This document shows positions 42,874 to 55,038 of a stretch of DNA of 64,000 bases, piece after piece. The position numbers were made by a program, and so were the translations under genes. Source of the DNA: Agapanthus africanus (taxonomy: Eukaryota; Streptophyta; Magnoliopsida; Asparagales; Amaryllidaceae); contig JASDDO010000001.1 of NCBI GenBank assembly GCA_030015575.1, positions 133,443,988-133,507,987 of the forward strand, in the 5' to 3' direction. Each line of letters starts with the position of its first letter. Within the stretch, counting starts at the first letter, position 1. Under the pieces are notes generated by a model, which was not told the origin of the DNA, ran no database searches, and saw only the letters and a program-made list of their open reading frames with translations.

Positions 42874-44618
42874 AAACATACTGACAGGGTCAAACTATAA
42901 AGATTGGCTCAGGAATGTCAAAATGGCAATCACTTACGACAAGTTGGGGTATCTCCTTACCACCAAAACTCCCCCAGTCCCAGGTCCCACCTCCAGCGTC
43001 GCGGATATAGAAATCCGTAAGACATGGGAGATCGATTGCGCGAAGGCCAAGTGCCTCGTGCTTGCCTCTATGGACAATGAACATCAGAGGAGGTACGAGA
43101 ATATCGACCTAGAGTCCATTTTTTTTCATACAAAAGAACTGTATGGAGAGCAATCTCGTATCGCCAGATACGAAGTGTCGAAGAAGCTGTTTTCGGCAAG
43201 ATTGGCCGTCGGATCATCGGTAGCGGAACCCGTGCTTAAGATGATTGGCTATATAGAAGACTCGCGGACCTTGGGACCACGTTGGAGAATGAACTCTACA
43301 CTGACTTGATTCTCCAGTCCCTTCCTTCCACTTACGCCCAGTTTATCCTAAACTTCAACATGCAAGGAAAGGAGGTTGAACATTCCGAACTTCTGAACAT
43401 GTTGAGGAGTGCTAAGGGCACCCTACAGAAAAGTAGGGAAACATCCACTTTGTTTGTAAGAGGATCTTCCTCTTCTAAGTCCAGGGCGAAAGCCAAGGGA
43501 AAGAAGAAGAAAGCCCCCGCCAAACCAATGGGCGGTGTTAGTAAAGTGGATACGAAGGGAAAGGCAAAGGCAAAGGCAACAAAGGTAGCGGGAAAGCTTG
43601 TGGGAAAGGAAGAATGCTTTTACTGTCACAAGAGTGGACACTGGAAAAAGGATTGCAGGGCTTGGAAGGCCAGAACCCAGGATCTGAAGCAAGTTGGGGC
43701 TTTAGCTTCAGGTGTGTATGTTATTGAAAACTGTCTATCAATAAACTCTACTTCCTGGGTATTGGATATCGGATCAGGATCTCATATCTATAATTCTTTG
43801 CAGGCATTGAGAAGACGTAGGGTTTTGAAGGCAGGTGATATGACCCTCAGAGTTGCAAATGGAGCTAGCATGGATGCTAAGGCCGTGGGGGACTATCACC
43901 TGGGATTGTCAGATGGACACTTTTTGGTTTTGCGTGGTTGTTATTTTGTACCAAATGCAACTTGTAATATCATTTCTGTATCTTTATTATCTAAAGAAGG
44001 TTATGAATTTGCATTTGTAAGTAATGTTGTAAACATTCACCTTAATCAAGTTTTGATTTGGTCAGGTACATTAAACAATGGTATATACGTATTAAACCAA
44101 CCACAGATTTTCAATGTCCAGAATACACACAAAAGAAAGTCTCCAGAAATCAATCAGGCTTTCTTATGGCATTGTAGACTCGGTCACATCAATGAGAGAA
44201 GGTTGACGAAGTTACATACAGAAGGATATTTGGATCCGTTCGAATATCAATCATATGCAACTTGTCAATCCTGTCTCAAAGGGAAGATGACAAAAACTCC
44301 GTTCACTGGACACGGAATAAGAGCGAGCGAGCTCTTGGGACTCGTACACAGCGACGTGTGCGGTCCAATGTCTACACATGCGCGAAGCGGTTATTCTTAC
44401 TTCATTACTTTTACAGATGATTTTTCAAGGTTCGGACATGTCTTCTTAATGAAGCATAAATCTGAAGCCTTTGAAAAGTTCCAAGAATACAAGAATGAAG
44501 TAGAAAACCAAATAGGCAAAAGTATCAAAACACTGAGATCTGATCGAGGTGGTGAATACTTGAGTGCCGAATTCCTGGATTACCTAAAAGAGAATGGAAT
44601 TCTCTCTCAGCTTACTCC
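42874..44618 (+). pseudogene. gag-pol: CopA gag-protease-integrase (5' half)
   Basis: Continues the gag frame from CopB's edge. Gag carries a CCHC knuckle (CFYCHKSGHWKKDC, about 43615-43656). A one-base deletion near 43261 shifts the frame; a second open stretch starts at 43282. Protease follows with DIGSGS where DTGSGS is expected (about 43765). Then come the GAG-pre-integrase zinc region (LWHCRLGH...CQSCLKGK, about 44166-44282) and the integrase core with the first two acidic residues in HSDVCGP and SDRGGEY. It stops at 44618 inside LTP, where CopC is inserted. After 44619 the open frame runs on into CopC LTR by chance. Confidence 0.92.
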
Positions 44619-46848
44619 TGTTAGTTATATGTATGCCCTAGAGGCCATTACTGTACATAGGATGTATATTGTAGTGGATGCTGGGACATATATAGGGAGG
44701 ACTTTCTTGCTCGACATGATAGTATGCTATCTGGTTACCCTTTACCTTAACGTGTATGCTGATTGTCTCTCTGTTACATGTTGGTAAAGCCCTTAGGATC
44801 TGTACTTGACTACCTGGACTATGATGCGGATCATACTAGTGGGGACATGGTAGTCCATAAGTACATCCTTCAAAGTCCCTAGTCGTGGGTGTATCGAGAC
44901 GGGGCATCGATATACCAGAGTAGACTAGCGTATACCTTCTCGACCCATACAGATGGGCGATGGATGATCCCATATCCATTGGTGTTTGACATCAGAGATG
45001 ATATACGGGTGCTCAGTAGAGACTGGGTACACTGGACGGACTCGCCGAGAACTCCCAGATGGTATTATACCTCACGTCAGATGGCAGTTCTCTGGTGACA
45101 CTGGTATAGAGTAGTCCGTTGACCCGAGATCGTCATAGAGTCTTGTGTGGTTCCTACTGTGCTTTGATTTCCATCTTACCACGTCCAAGAGGGCGTGCAA
45201 AACGGTGGTTTTTGGGTACAGTCCCGAGTCACATGGAGGCAATGAGTGATAGGAGGGGATTCGTCTCTCCCGGTATAGGGGGTTGATGTTGCGCTGTGTT
45301 CGATTGGCTATAACAGGAAATCCCTGGCCAGGGTTGCTGAGATTTACTGGTAAGTGTTACCAGTAGTTTCTCGAACAGTTATAGACCTCATATCGACACG
45401 ACTTATTGAGCTATTGGGGTCTGACGTTTACCACCCCTAGGCGAGATATGCGACATATCAGACGATCAGACCGGACTGTACGGTAGTGTTACTGGTCGGA
45501 TTCACTGGAGTGTGAGCGGGCTTGCTCGTCGATCTTCAGATCGCTCAATACCCGGGTGGCCGTTACGTTTAGCAGACCGCTTGCGGCTTGTGGGTGTTTG
45601 ATATGATCATCATCTGCTGCCGGCGTATTGACGAGTCTTTAGAGTCCTACATAGAGGTTTCCTGGCTCAAGCGAAACGAAATAGGAGCGCATATGAGATA
45701 TGTGCGGGACCGAGAATAATGCGAGTATGTGATACCGTATTCCATTCTCGCGATGAATGTATCGAATGGTTGTATGCGATATAACCTAGTTATCGATTCA
45801 AGTGTTGATTCGATAAGCCGATACATTGCATACTAGTCGGTTGTGTGCGACATGACCGGATCATTGAATCAAGTGTTGATTTAATGATTCAATGTATAAT
45901 TATATATTTGATATATTACTTTGCATTAACTAGTATTGGTTCACTTTAAATGGATTTTCTCACTCGGGTGTGCGCGTTACATATGCGATATGATTTTGTG
46001 GACTTGCTTGTATCATGTTTGATGATGCATGCTTTTTGGTTAAGTGTAAAGTATTAAACCTTGGTTAATGAAATGGTTAGGGTTTATCATTTAGTTATTC
46101 ATTTATCTTATTTAGTTATCCATTTATTTTTTGATAAATGAATTAAAGAAAGAGAAAAGGATGGTGGCTTCTTTTCTTGTTTAGTTAAAGCTTCATGAAG
46201 CTTTGACTTAGTCCACTATTCTTATCTCATACTTAACCCTAACCATACCACTCAACCATGATTAATTCTCTACACTAAACCATGGTTCTAAGATGATAAG
46301 AATGTATTATTCTTTTCATTTTAGAATTATCTTATCTTATCATTTTCTTCTTCTTCTTCATCTTCTTCTTTGAAGAAGCTCAAGCTCCATCAATGGTGAT
46401 TGTTGGAAAAGAGTGAGAAATCCAAAACTAAAGTCTACCCACTTCCTATTTCTTCATCCTCTACCTCTTGCCAAGTAGTAGAGTGTGTTTACTTCACAAG
46501 TTTCTTGACTTGGTGAAGTTGTGAGCTTGATCTAGCGATGCCTCGACGTAGATCATCTTCGGCATGGACATCGACGACCTAGCTTGCCCATTCTCCGACG
46601 AAGCCGATCCTAGAGCCCGGATTTGACTTGGACAGCGGAGAGGACCTCGTTGCGGAGCTATGGCGGTGGAGCACCGGATCTACAAAGGTTGTATTTCCGT
46701 TTTCTCATTAGTTAAGTGTTAACTAGTTCTTTTTCGCCTAGACATCTAGTTATCGATCCGTAGTTTAGGGTTTGTAGGCACCATAATTTTTGAAATTGCC
46801 ATGGTTGATGGCTTGGAAGACCTCACTAGAGTGCCTAGGAACCCTAGA
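44619..46848 (+). repeat. CopC 5' LTR
   Basis: TGTTAGTTATATG...GGAACCCTAGA (the other LTR ends in ACA). The first 1.1 kb is shared with other copia LTRs of the window. A 71-bp period duplication lies at about 45771-45908. A (CTT)n-like run at 46345-46372 and a GGTTGTATTTCC phrase precede the end. Confidence 0.94.
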
Positions 46849-46849
46849 G

Positions 46850-46866
46850 TGGTATCAGAGACTAGC
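46850..46866 (+). other. CopC primer binding site (initiator tRNA-Met)
   Basis: TGGTATCAGAGACTAGC lies one base after the LTR; 12 of the first 13 bases match the initiator tRNA-Met complement. Confidence 0.9.
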
Positions 46867-47048
46867 TAGAGCCTTAGGCGAAGTCCAGACGGAAATTGAA
46901 GTCCGAACGAACCCGAAACCCCGAACCAATATTGCTCTCTGTCCATTTTTTAAAAACATGGATTTTTCAGTATTAAAAATATCCAGAAAAACATGCAGGA
47001 AAATCTAAGAGTAACTGTGAAGTCGTATGCCCTAATTCAATTGAAGCG

Positions 47049-47093
47049 CCGCGCTTCCGCGGCACGAGCGTGCCTCGTGCGGCGGAAACGCGG
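47049..47093. repeat. GC-rich inverted repeat in CopC leader
   Basis: Arms 47049-47068 and 47074-47093 pair at 18 of 20 positions around a 5-base loop; the left arm starts CCGCGCTTCCGCGG. It starts about 183 bases after the PBS. Confidence 0.9.
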
Positions 47094-49356
47094 CCAGTTT
47101 GTCGTGTTGTGAGGTATTGATTGCACAGTAACTCCTATTTAAAAGTACTGGTATTCCTGGGTATTTTTAATATATTTTCAAGAGTTGAATTTTTCTGAGT
47201 TGATTTGGGGATTCGGTGTTTCGATCGGAGTATCAAATTTTGTCTGTGTGGTTTTCCGGATAATTTTTAGAATATGTTAAAAAGTTCGACCGGATATAAA
47301 TACCCAATTTTTCCCCTGTCGGGAAATTTCCAAGTGTTGGATTTTTCCGTAGTTTAACGACGTTCTAAGTAGTGCAAGTAACGCGATGGTCCCTCTAGAA
47401 GACACAAACCTTAACTCGATTATGTGACCGTCTTGAACTGCCCTTTGAACCTTCGGGTTTGGGGCAGTACGGCGTGCCACATGTGAGGCGTTGGCTTGAC
47501 CCTTCTACGGCTGGACCGTTGGTACTGAGGTACGAACTGAATGTTGTTAGACTAGTTTCATGTGTTGATCTGTATCGGGAAAACTTGGGTGTTAGAATGT
47601 TCGATCGGAAAGTTTAACATTTTCTATTTATCTGGAATGGGATACAATAATTGGAATTCACAATAGTTATGAGATAACTAAATGAATGTTATAAACATAG
47701 CAGTTTAGTCTCACTTGATCGGTTGCCACGGAATTTTGATGTGATCAAAAGTCCGTCGCAATCACGTAGCGTACGCGGATACTCGCCGGGTAAACTTAAT
47801 AGACAGCCTCACTCCATAGCCCCGACCAAGTGACTGTAGGAGAACCCCGTCGCCGAAAGCATCCGTTCGGGTGCTCGCGGTAGCGGTGTTCCGCCTTGGT
47901 GCACTTCGTCGACGGTATTGGGGGTGCGGCCGCCTACTAAAGTTTGCGACGAGTATTCGATCAGGATGTCGGGAATCTTGTTGAATTACCCGACTTGATA
48001 TTGAAAAGTGTTTTCGATTTTGAGACTAAAATGCGGGGTTTATAATTGTTAGGCATGTGATGTCTAAGTAATTCATTTGGTCAGGCATGCGATGTCTGAG
48101 GTGGTTGCGGATTCCAACTGTTGTAGTTTTACACTTTCTTTTCTGTGACCGTAAGTGTAATATGTGATATCGCCGGTTTCGTTGCTATATGTCAACGACA
48201 ATTGGGATACGCATGTTTACTTACGTTGATGACATGTGATGTTATGTGTTGCTGGATATGTTATATTGGATCGTCGTGTTTGAATAGCCGGGGGTTTTTT
48301 ATGTGAGATGAGTGTTTTTCATTTTCATTCATGTAAAAACTTGTATGTAATATTCTTTTATTGGGGCGCTTCCAGGTTGCGGAAGTTGTCACCGTTTGTA
48401 TATTATTTACTTTTCCGCACTAGGATAGACCCAAGGAGGAGGGCACAAGTAACCGGGTTCTGGAGTCCAGTGGGAGACCAACTCGAGGAGTCGAGTCCGG
48501 GTCTCCTAACTCTAGAATTGGTAGGGTTGCTTGCCGCTCTCGTAGGGGTCTAGGGGTGTGGGTTTGGCTATTCATCACGACCGTGGAATCCGTGTTTTAT
48601 ACTGGCTCGTATTGAAAACACGGACGTCCTAGTATATCCAATATTTCATATGTTTCTTCTGCTGCGATATCTGTGATGTGATCATGTGATGTTCTGTGAT
48701 AGATACAGTATATAGTATATATGATATATTATATAGACGTTACTTATGTTTTACACCCGCGCTAGCCCTGCCCTGCTCTGTCGTTAGTTACCTAACCTAA
48801 CGGTGCACGAGGGGACATCGAGGCGAATGCGGATGGCATAAGTGTACGTCATATCTATCTGTGATGTTTAGGTATTTAAATGATGGGACTTCATTAATGT
48901 GATTAATGAAAATAAAATAAACCTAAGATGTTGTAGAATCGAATTTCAAAATAAAACAGGTAGCTACGGTTCTTGCTTTGCACAGCGGTATATGTGATAT
49001 ATCCTGCACCTTATTCGATGAGGAAAGGACCGAGATCCCTTCACCGGGAGTGACTCCTTTAGCAATAACTGGCAGATGCTACACACTCGGTTTGTCTTTT
49101 GATTGCTTTTAAGTGTTTTTGCTTTGCACAGTGATATATGTGATATATCCCGCACCTCATTCGACGAGGAAAGGACCGACGATCCCTTCACCGGGAGTGA
49201 CTCCTTTAGCAAAACTAGAAAAGCCTCAAAAACACTCCATTTCAAAATTCATTCGATCCTACAACGATATCAAGTTCATTACGCAATAGGTTTTCAGAAA
49301 AACCTGTCGTAGCCCTCCGTCATTTCAGATACGTACTAGTTAGTATTCGTGCTGCG

Positions 49357-49554
49357 GTTGTTTGGCATGCGTCAAGGCGTAGTGTACGGTAGCTGACTAG
49401 TGCTTATCTGCTAGCATATGATGCGATTGGATTAGGGTATTCGTACGGCGTTGTTTGGCATGCGTCAAGGGTCGTGCGGGTGGGTTTAATTCAATCAGGA
49501 AATGACGGGTTGAACTTGACTAGCAGACTATGGGTTGTTTGGCATGCGTCAAGG
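49357..49554 (+). repeat. Triplicated leader motif (CopC)
   Basis: GTTGTTTGGCATGCGTCAAGG occurs at 49357, 49450 and 49534, the three copies almost identical to each other. They replace the TTTTGACCTCACGCCAAGG form of CopA and CopB at the same places. Confidence 0.88.
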
Positions 49555-50040
49555 TCATAGCGAGCTAGGGGCAAAATATTATCGGGAATTTCAAGTGTTG
49601 AAATTTGCAATGAGATTGCATACCTTCTATGAGATAGTTGGATCCCGATACCCGCTGCGAGTAAGAGTTACTCCTGGGAGAGTTTTATACATTACAATTA
49701 GCCGATCAAGTAGGTGTCTAGAAAGGTGTTAACGAGGTTACGCCTCTGGGTAAACGAGGTTTACATTAATTAGGTTCGTGCGAAAGCACGGGGGACCTCC
49801 CTCAAAGTACCGACACTGGCCTGGCTGAAAGATTGGCGAACTTGTAGTGTGTAATTAATCCCGGCTAGTCTTTCCTTTTAGGGTTTGAAGGAAGATTTGA
49901 TAAAAAGCAGTGGGAGCCATCCTGATTAGATAAAATAATAACCAATCTATTCTTGACAGAGCGCACGCTGAGTGTTTTCTTCTCTCTCTCTCCAGGTAGC
50001 GACCATATCACGCCTTAATCAAGATAATAAAACGGATTAT

Positions 50041-52792
50041 TGACCGAACCCGCTTGTTATACTGAGCTGGGGAACGTTGGTCCCACTCCAACTTATAATT
50101 GTTATAAGACAGAGTAGGAAATTGGGGATTACCAGAATTCCCGTGCCGCCCAAACGAAGAGAGTGCATGCTGATGCATCATCTTCGGGTTTGTTCATTAT
50201 ACAGAACTGTTTCTCAGTATCCTTTACGTCCTGGGTATATGATACCACATCAGGATCCCAGATATGTAATCTGTTACATAGGGCTACAGAGAGGTAGAGA
50301 ACTGAGAACGGGTGATAAGTTTCATGAGGCAGAAAACGGGGCAAGTGTTGCAGCCAAGTCTGTCGGTCACTGTCACCCTGTATTACCAATACATTGATTC
50401 TGAACGAATGATATTAGATACCGAACCTGATATACAAAATCATATCTATCTCTTTATTAGTAAAGAAAGGATATAATTTTGTATTGTTGGATAATGTTTT
50501 GAACATTTCCTATATCAAAAGTTGATCGGTTCAGGCACGTTATCTAAAAGCATTAATGTTCTAAATCAAACCACAGTTTTTTGTATACAGAACACACACA
50601 AGAGGAAGAGTTCAGAAATGAACGAATCCTTCTTGAGGCATTGTAGACTAGGTCATATCAATGTGACCCGACTAGCTAGAGTTACATATAGATGCATATT
50701 TAAATCAGTTTGAATTTACATCTTGTGAAACTCGCCAGTCATGTCACAAAGATAAGATGACCATAGCTCCGTTTACTGGAAACAGAAAAAGAGTTAGTAA
50801 ACTCTTGGGATGATACATGTTGATGTATGTAGGTCCCCAGTCTACACATGCCAGGACTGATTCTTTATACTTCATTACATTCTCTGATAATCTCTCAAGA
50901 TTCAGACATATGTTCCTGTTGAAACATGAGTCCGAGCCTTTTGAGATATTCACAGAATATAAACGAGAAGTAGAGAACCAGAATACGGGTATAAGTATTA
51001 TGTCCTATGATGAGATCAAGGAGGAGAATACTTGAGCACGGAAATCTTGGACTATTTTAAAGGAGAATGAGATTCTCTCTCAGCATTACTCCTCCGTATA
51101 CACCATAGCACGATGGTATATCGGGGAGGAGCAGATACACCCTATATGATAAGGTGTGCTCTATGATGAGTACTACTGAGTTACTTGTTTCCTTTTGGGA
51201 GTTATGCGCTTGAGAAGCTGCATACCTATTGAATAGGGTTCGAATCAAATCAGTTGCCTACCACTTCATATATGATATGGAAAGGGAAGGGCCCATATCT
51301 TAAGATGGTTAAGATTTGGGGTTGTCCGGCCTCTGTCTAAAAGCAAAATCTGGACAAGCTCGAGGCAAGGTCAGTTATGTAGAACTAGAAATGTTCCAGC
51401 TATACAAACTACAGCAGATGATTTGATAGAACCAAAGGATTCAGTAAATTCCAACAAACCTCAGCCTCTCCGCCGATCTAGTAGGGTTCCTCACCCACCT
51501 GAGAGATGCTTCGGTTTCTCTATGACAGTGGGAGCGAGGAATGCATCATGAGATGATGACCCAACTAGTTTCGAGCTGGCCATCAGGAGTGGGACTCTGT
51601 AAGAATGGCTGGATGTTTATCGATCTGAGATGGAATCCTTATACGCCAACAAAGTATGGACTTTGGTTGCAATATCTGAAGGGTTAAATCCCCATCAGGA
51701 GCAAGTATATCTTGAGAAGATTACTTGGTGTAGATGGAAAAGTTGAGACTTTCAAAGCTAGACTAGATAAAGCTTTTCGTCATCGACCAGGCGTGGATTA
51801 TGATGAAACCTTTTCAAGTGACTATGCTTAAGTCCATCCAGATCTTACTTGCCACGGCTACATACCATGACTACGATATCTGGCGGTTGGGTGTCTTGAC
51901 AGCTTTTCTAAATGATGATTTGGAAGAGAGCGTCTATAAGTACACAGCCAGAGGGCTTCGTAGACAGTGGGAGCAGCGGAAACGTGTGCAAGATGTTTTA
52001 TAGGATAAAGCAGGCATCGCGGAGATGGAACATCTGTTTTGATGGATTAGTCAAAGAGTTTGACATCATCAAAATGGTAGATGAACCTTGTATAAACAAA
52101 AAGGTAGTAGGGAGTATGGTGGTGATCCTCGTAGAGTACGTGGATGACATACTCTTGATAAGAAAGGAGTTTCTTATGCTACGCTCGATCAATCTCCGCT
52201 TATCACAATGATTCTCCACATAGGATCAAAGTGATACCTCCTAAATCCTGGGTTTTGGATCTATGAGATAGATCTAATTGGATGTTAGGATACTCACTAG
52301 CTGTAGTGAGATGGTATCAATCGACCCTGGGGAGAATCACTGGAATGGTTCCAGGGTGATAATGACGACTGAATGTCAGTCACAGGCATTGTCTTTACCC
52401 TCAATAAAGGGAGGGTATGTTGGAAGAGTTCCAAACTAGATACCGTGGCATACTAGACGATGAAGGCTGAATACATCGCTACTTAAGATGCTACCATAGA
52501 AACAGTCTGGGTGTATAATAGTTCATGAGATGAACTTCATTCCTACCATTGTGAGACAATGGAGTTGTGGCTTATGCCAAGGAACACCCGTCCCATCAGT
52601 GACCCAGGCGTATTCTGAGGCCGCATCACCTGATCATGGAGATAGTTGATCTCCAGGGAGATCGAGGTAAGGAGAGTAGACTCAGAGGACAACACAGCGG
52701 ATCCACTCACAAAGGCCTGTTCCCAGAGAGAGACATTTATGGGATGGTTGAGTATGAGATACTGCAACCACTGCTACAGATGGCCCTAGTGC
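50041..52792 (+). pseudogene. CopC internal region: collapsed pol, gag missing
   Basis: Shortly after the leader the sequence is already at the protease level (about 50,150-50,400, TSWVLD-like region unreadable as protein), so gag is deleted. Then follow the pre-integrase zinc region (50,600-50,780), part of the integrase core (50,830-51,250), a reverse transcriptase piece (51,600-52,210) with YVDDILL still present near 52,137-52,160, and RNase H remnants (52,380-52,500). Stops and frameshifts are frequent. The PPT AAGTGGGAGAT lies at 52793-52803. Confidence 0.85.
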
Positions 52793-52803
52793 AAGTGGGA
52801 GAT

Positions 52804-55033
52804 TGTTAGTTATATGTATGCCCTAGAGGCCATTACTGTACATAGGATGTATATTGTAGTGGATGCTGGGACATATATAGGGAGGACTTTCTTGCTCAAC
52901 ATGATAGTATGCTATCTGGTTACCCTTTACCTTAACGTGTATGCTGATTGTCTCTCTGTTACATGTTGGTAAAGCCCTTAGGATCTGTACTTGACTACCT
53001 GGACTATGATGCGGATCATACTAGTGGGGACATGGTAGTCCATAAGTACATCCTTCAAAGTCCCTAGTCGTGGGTGTATCGAGACGGGGCATCGATATAC
53101 CAGAGTAGACTAGCGTATACCTTCTCGACCCATACAGATGGGCGATGGATGATCCCATATCCATTGGTGTTTGACATCAGAGATGATATACGGGTGCTCA
53201 GTAGAGACTGGGTACACTGGACGGACTCGCCGAGAACTCCCAGATGGTATTATACCTCACGTCAGATGGCAGTTCTCTGGTGACACTGGTACAGAGTAGT
53301 CCGTTGACCCAAGATCGTCATAGAGTCTTGTGTGGTTCCCACTGTGCTTTGATTTCCATCTTACCACGTCCAAGAGGGCGTGCAAAACGGTGGTTTTTGG
53401 GTACAGTCCCGAGTCACATGGAGGCAATGAGCGATAGGAGGGGATTCGTCTCTCCCGGTATAGGGGGTTGATGTTGCGCTGTGTTCGATTGGCTATAACA
53501 GGAAATCCCTGGCCAGGGTTGCTGAGATTTACTGGTAAGTGTTACCAGTAGTTTCTCGAACAGTTATAGACCTCATACCGACACGACTTATTGAGCTATT
53601 GGGGTCTGACGTTTACCACCCCTAGGCGAGATATGCGACATATCAGACGATCAGACCGGACTGTACGGTAGTGTTACTGGTCGGATTCACTGGAGTGTGA
53701 GCGGGCTTGCTCGTCGATCTTCAGATCGCTCAATACCCGGGTGGCCGTTACGTTTAGCAGACCGCTTGCGGCTTGTGGGTGTTTGATATGATCATCATCC
53801 GCTGCCGGCGTATTGACGAGTCTTTAGAGTCCTACACAGAGGTTTCCTGGCTCAAGCGAAACGAAATAGGAGCGCATATGAGATATGTGCGGGACCGAGA
53901 ATAATGCGAGTATGTGATACCGTATTCCATTCTCGCGATGAATGTATCGAATGGTTGTATGCGATATAACCTAGTTATCGATTCAAGCGTTGATTCGATA
54001 AGCCGATACATTGTATACTAGTCGGTTGTGTGCGACATGACCGGATCATTGAATCAAGTGTTGATTTAATGATTCAATGTATAATTATATATTTGATATA
54101 TTACTTTGCATTAACTAGTATTGGTTCACTTTAAATGGATTTTCTCACTCGGGTGTGCGTATTACATATGCGATATGATTTTGTGCACTTGCTTGTATCA
54201 TGTTTGATGATGCATGCTTTTTGGTTAAGTGTAAAGTATTAAACCTTGGTTAATGAAATGGTTAGGGTTTATCATTTAGTTATTCATTTATCTTATTTAG
54301 TTATCCATTTATTTTTTGATAAATGAATTAAAGAAAGAGAAAAGGATGGTGGCTTCTTTTCTTGTTTAGTTAAAGCTTCATGAAGCTTTGACTTAGTCCA
54401 CTATTCTTATCTCATACTTAACCCTAACCATACCACTCAACCATGATTAATTCTATACACTAAACCATGGTTCTAAGATGATAAGAATGTATTATTCTTT
54501 TCATTTTAGAATTATCTTATCTTATCATTTTCTTCTTCTTCTTCATCTTCTTCTTTGAAGAAGCTCAAGCTCCATCAATGGTGATTGTTGGAAAAGAGTG
54601 AGAAATCCAAAACTAAAGTCTACCCACTTCCTATTTCTTCATCCTCTACCTCTTGCCAAGTAGTAGAGTGTGTTTACTTCACAAGTTTCTTGACTTGGTG
54701 AAGTTGTGAGCTTGATCTAGCGATGCCTCGACGTAGATCATCTTCGGCATGGACATCGACGACCTAGCTTGCCCATTCTCCGACGAAGCCGATCCTAGAG
54801 CCCGGATTTGACTTGGACAGCGGAGAGGACCTCGTTGCGGAGCTATGGAAGTGGAGCACCGGATCTACAAAGGTTGTATTTCCGTTTTCTCATTAGTTAA
54901 GTGTTAACTAGTTCTTTTTCGCCTAGACATCTAGTTATCGATCCGTAGTTTAGGGTTTGTAGGCACCATAATTTTTGAAATTGCCATGGTTGATGGCTTG
55001 GGAGACCTCACTAGAGTGCCTAGGAACCCTACA
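52804..55033 (+). repeat. CopC 3' LTR
   Basis: The same 2230 bp as 44619-46848 with no length change; ends CCCTACA before the ACTCC duplication. Confidence 0.95.
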
Positions 55034-55038
55034 ACTCC

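Larger units (their letters stand above)
46867..50040 (+). other. CopC leader
   Basis: About 3.2 kb, longer than in CopA. It has the GC-rich inverted repeat (47049-47093), a CTAGGATAGACCCAAGG block (48420), a conserved CGTTAG/CTAACG block (48780-48803), a tandem duplication shared with CopB (48964-49217), and the triplicated motif (49357, 49450, 49534). It ends in a CT-rich stretch near 49980. No coding sequence is seen. Confidence 0.75.
44619..55033 (+). mobile_element. CopC: non-autonomous copia element inside CopA integrase
   Basis: LTRs 44619-46848 and 52804-55033 are both 2230 bp with about 18 differences by eye (around 0.8%), mostly transitions. ACTCC duplications are at 44614-44618 and 55034-55038. 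PBS and PPT are intact. The internal 5.95 kb is a 3-kb leader, no gag, and a collapsed pol. The near-identical LTRs mean recent transposition although the copy cannot make its own proteins, so it must have been mobilised in trans. Confidence 0.94.

Noticed and set aside
44619-44787. The C-terminal extension of the CopA gag-integrase frame after LTP
   Set aside because: From 44619 the frame reads into the CopC LTR; the roughly 55 extra codons are a chance continuation.
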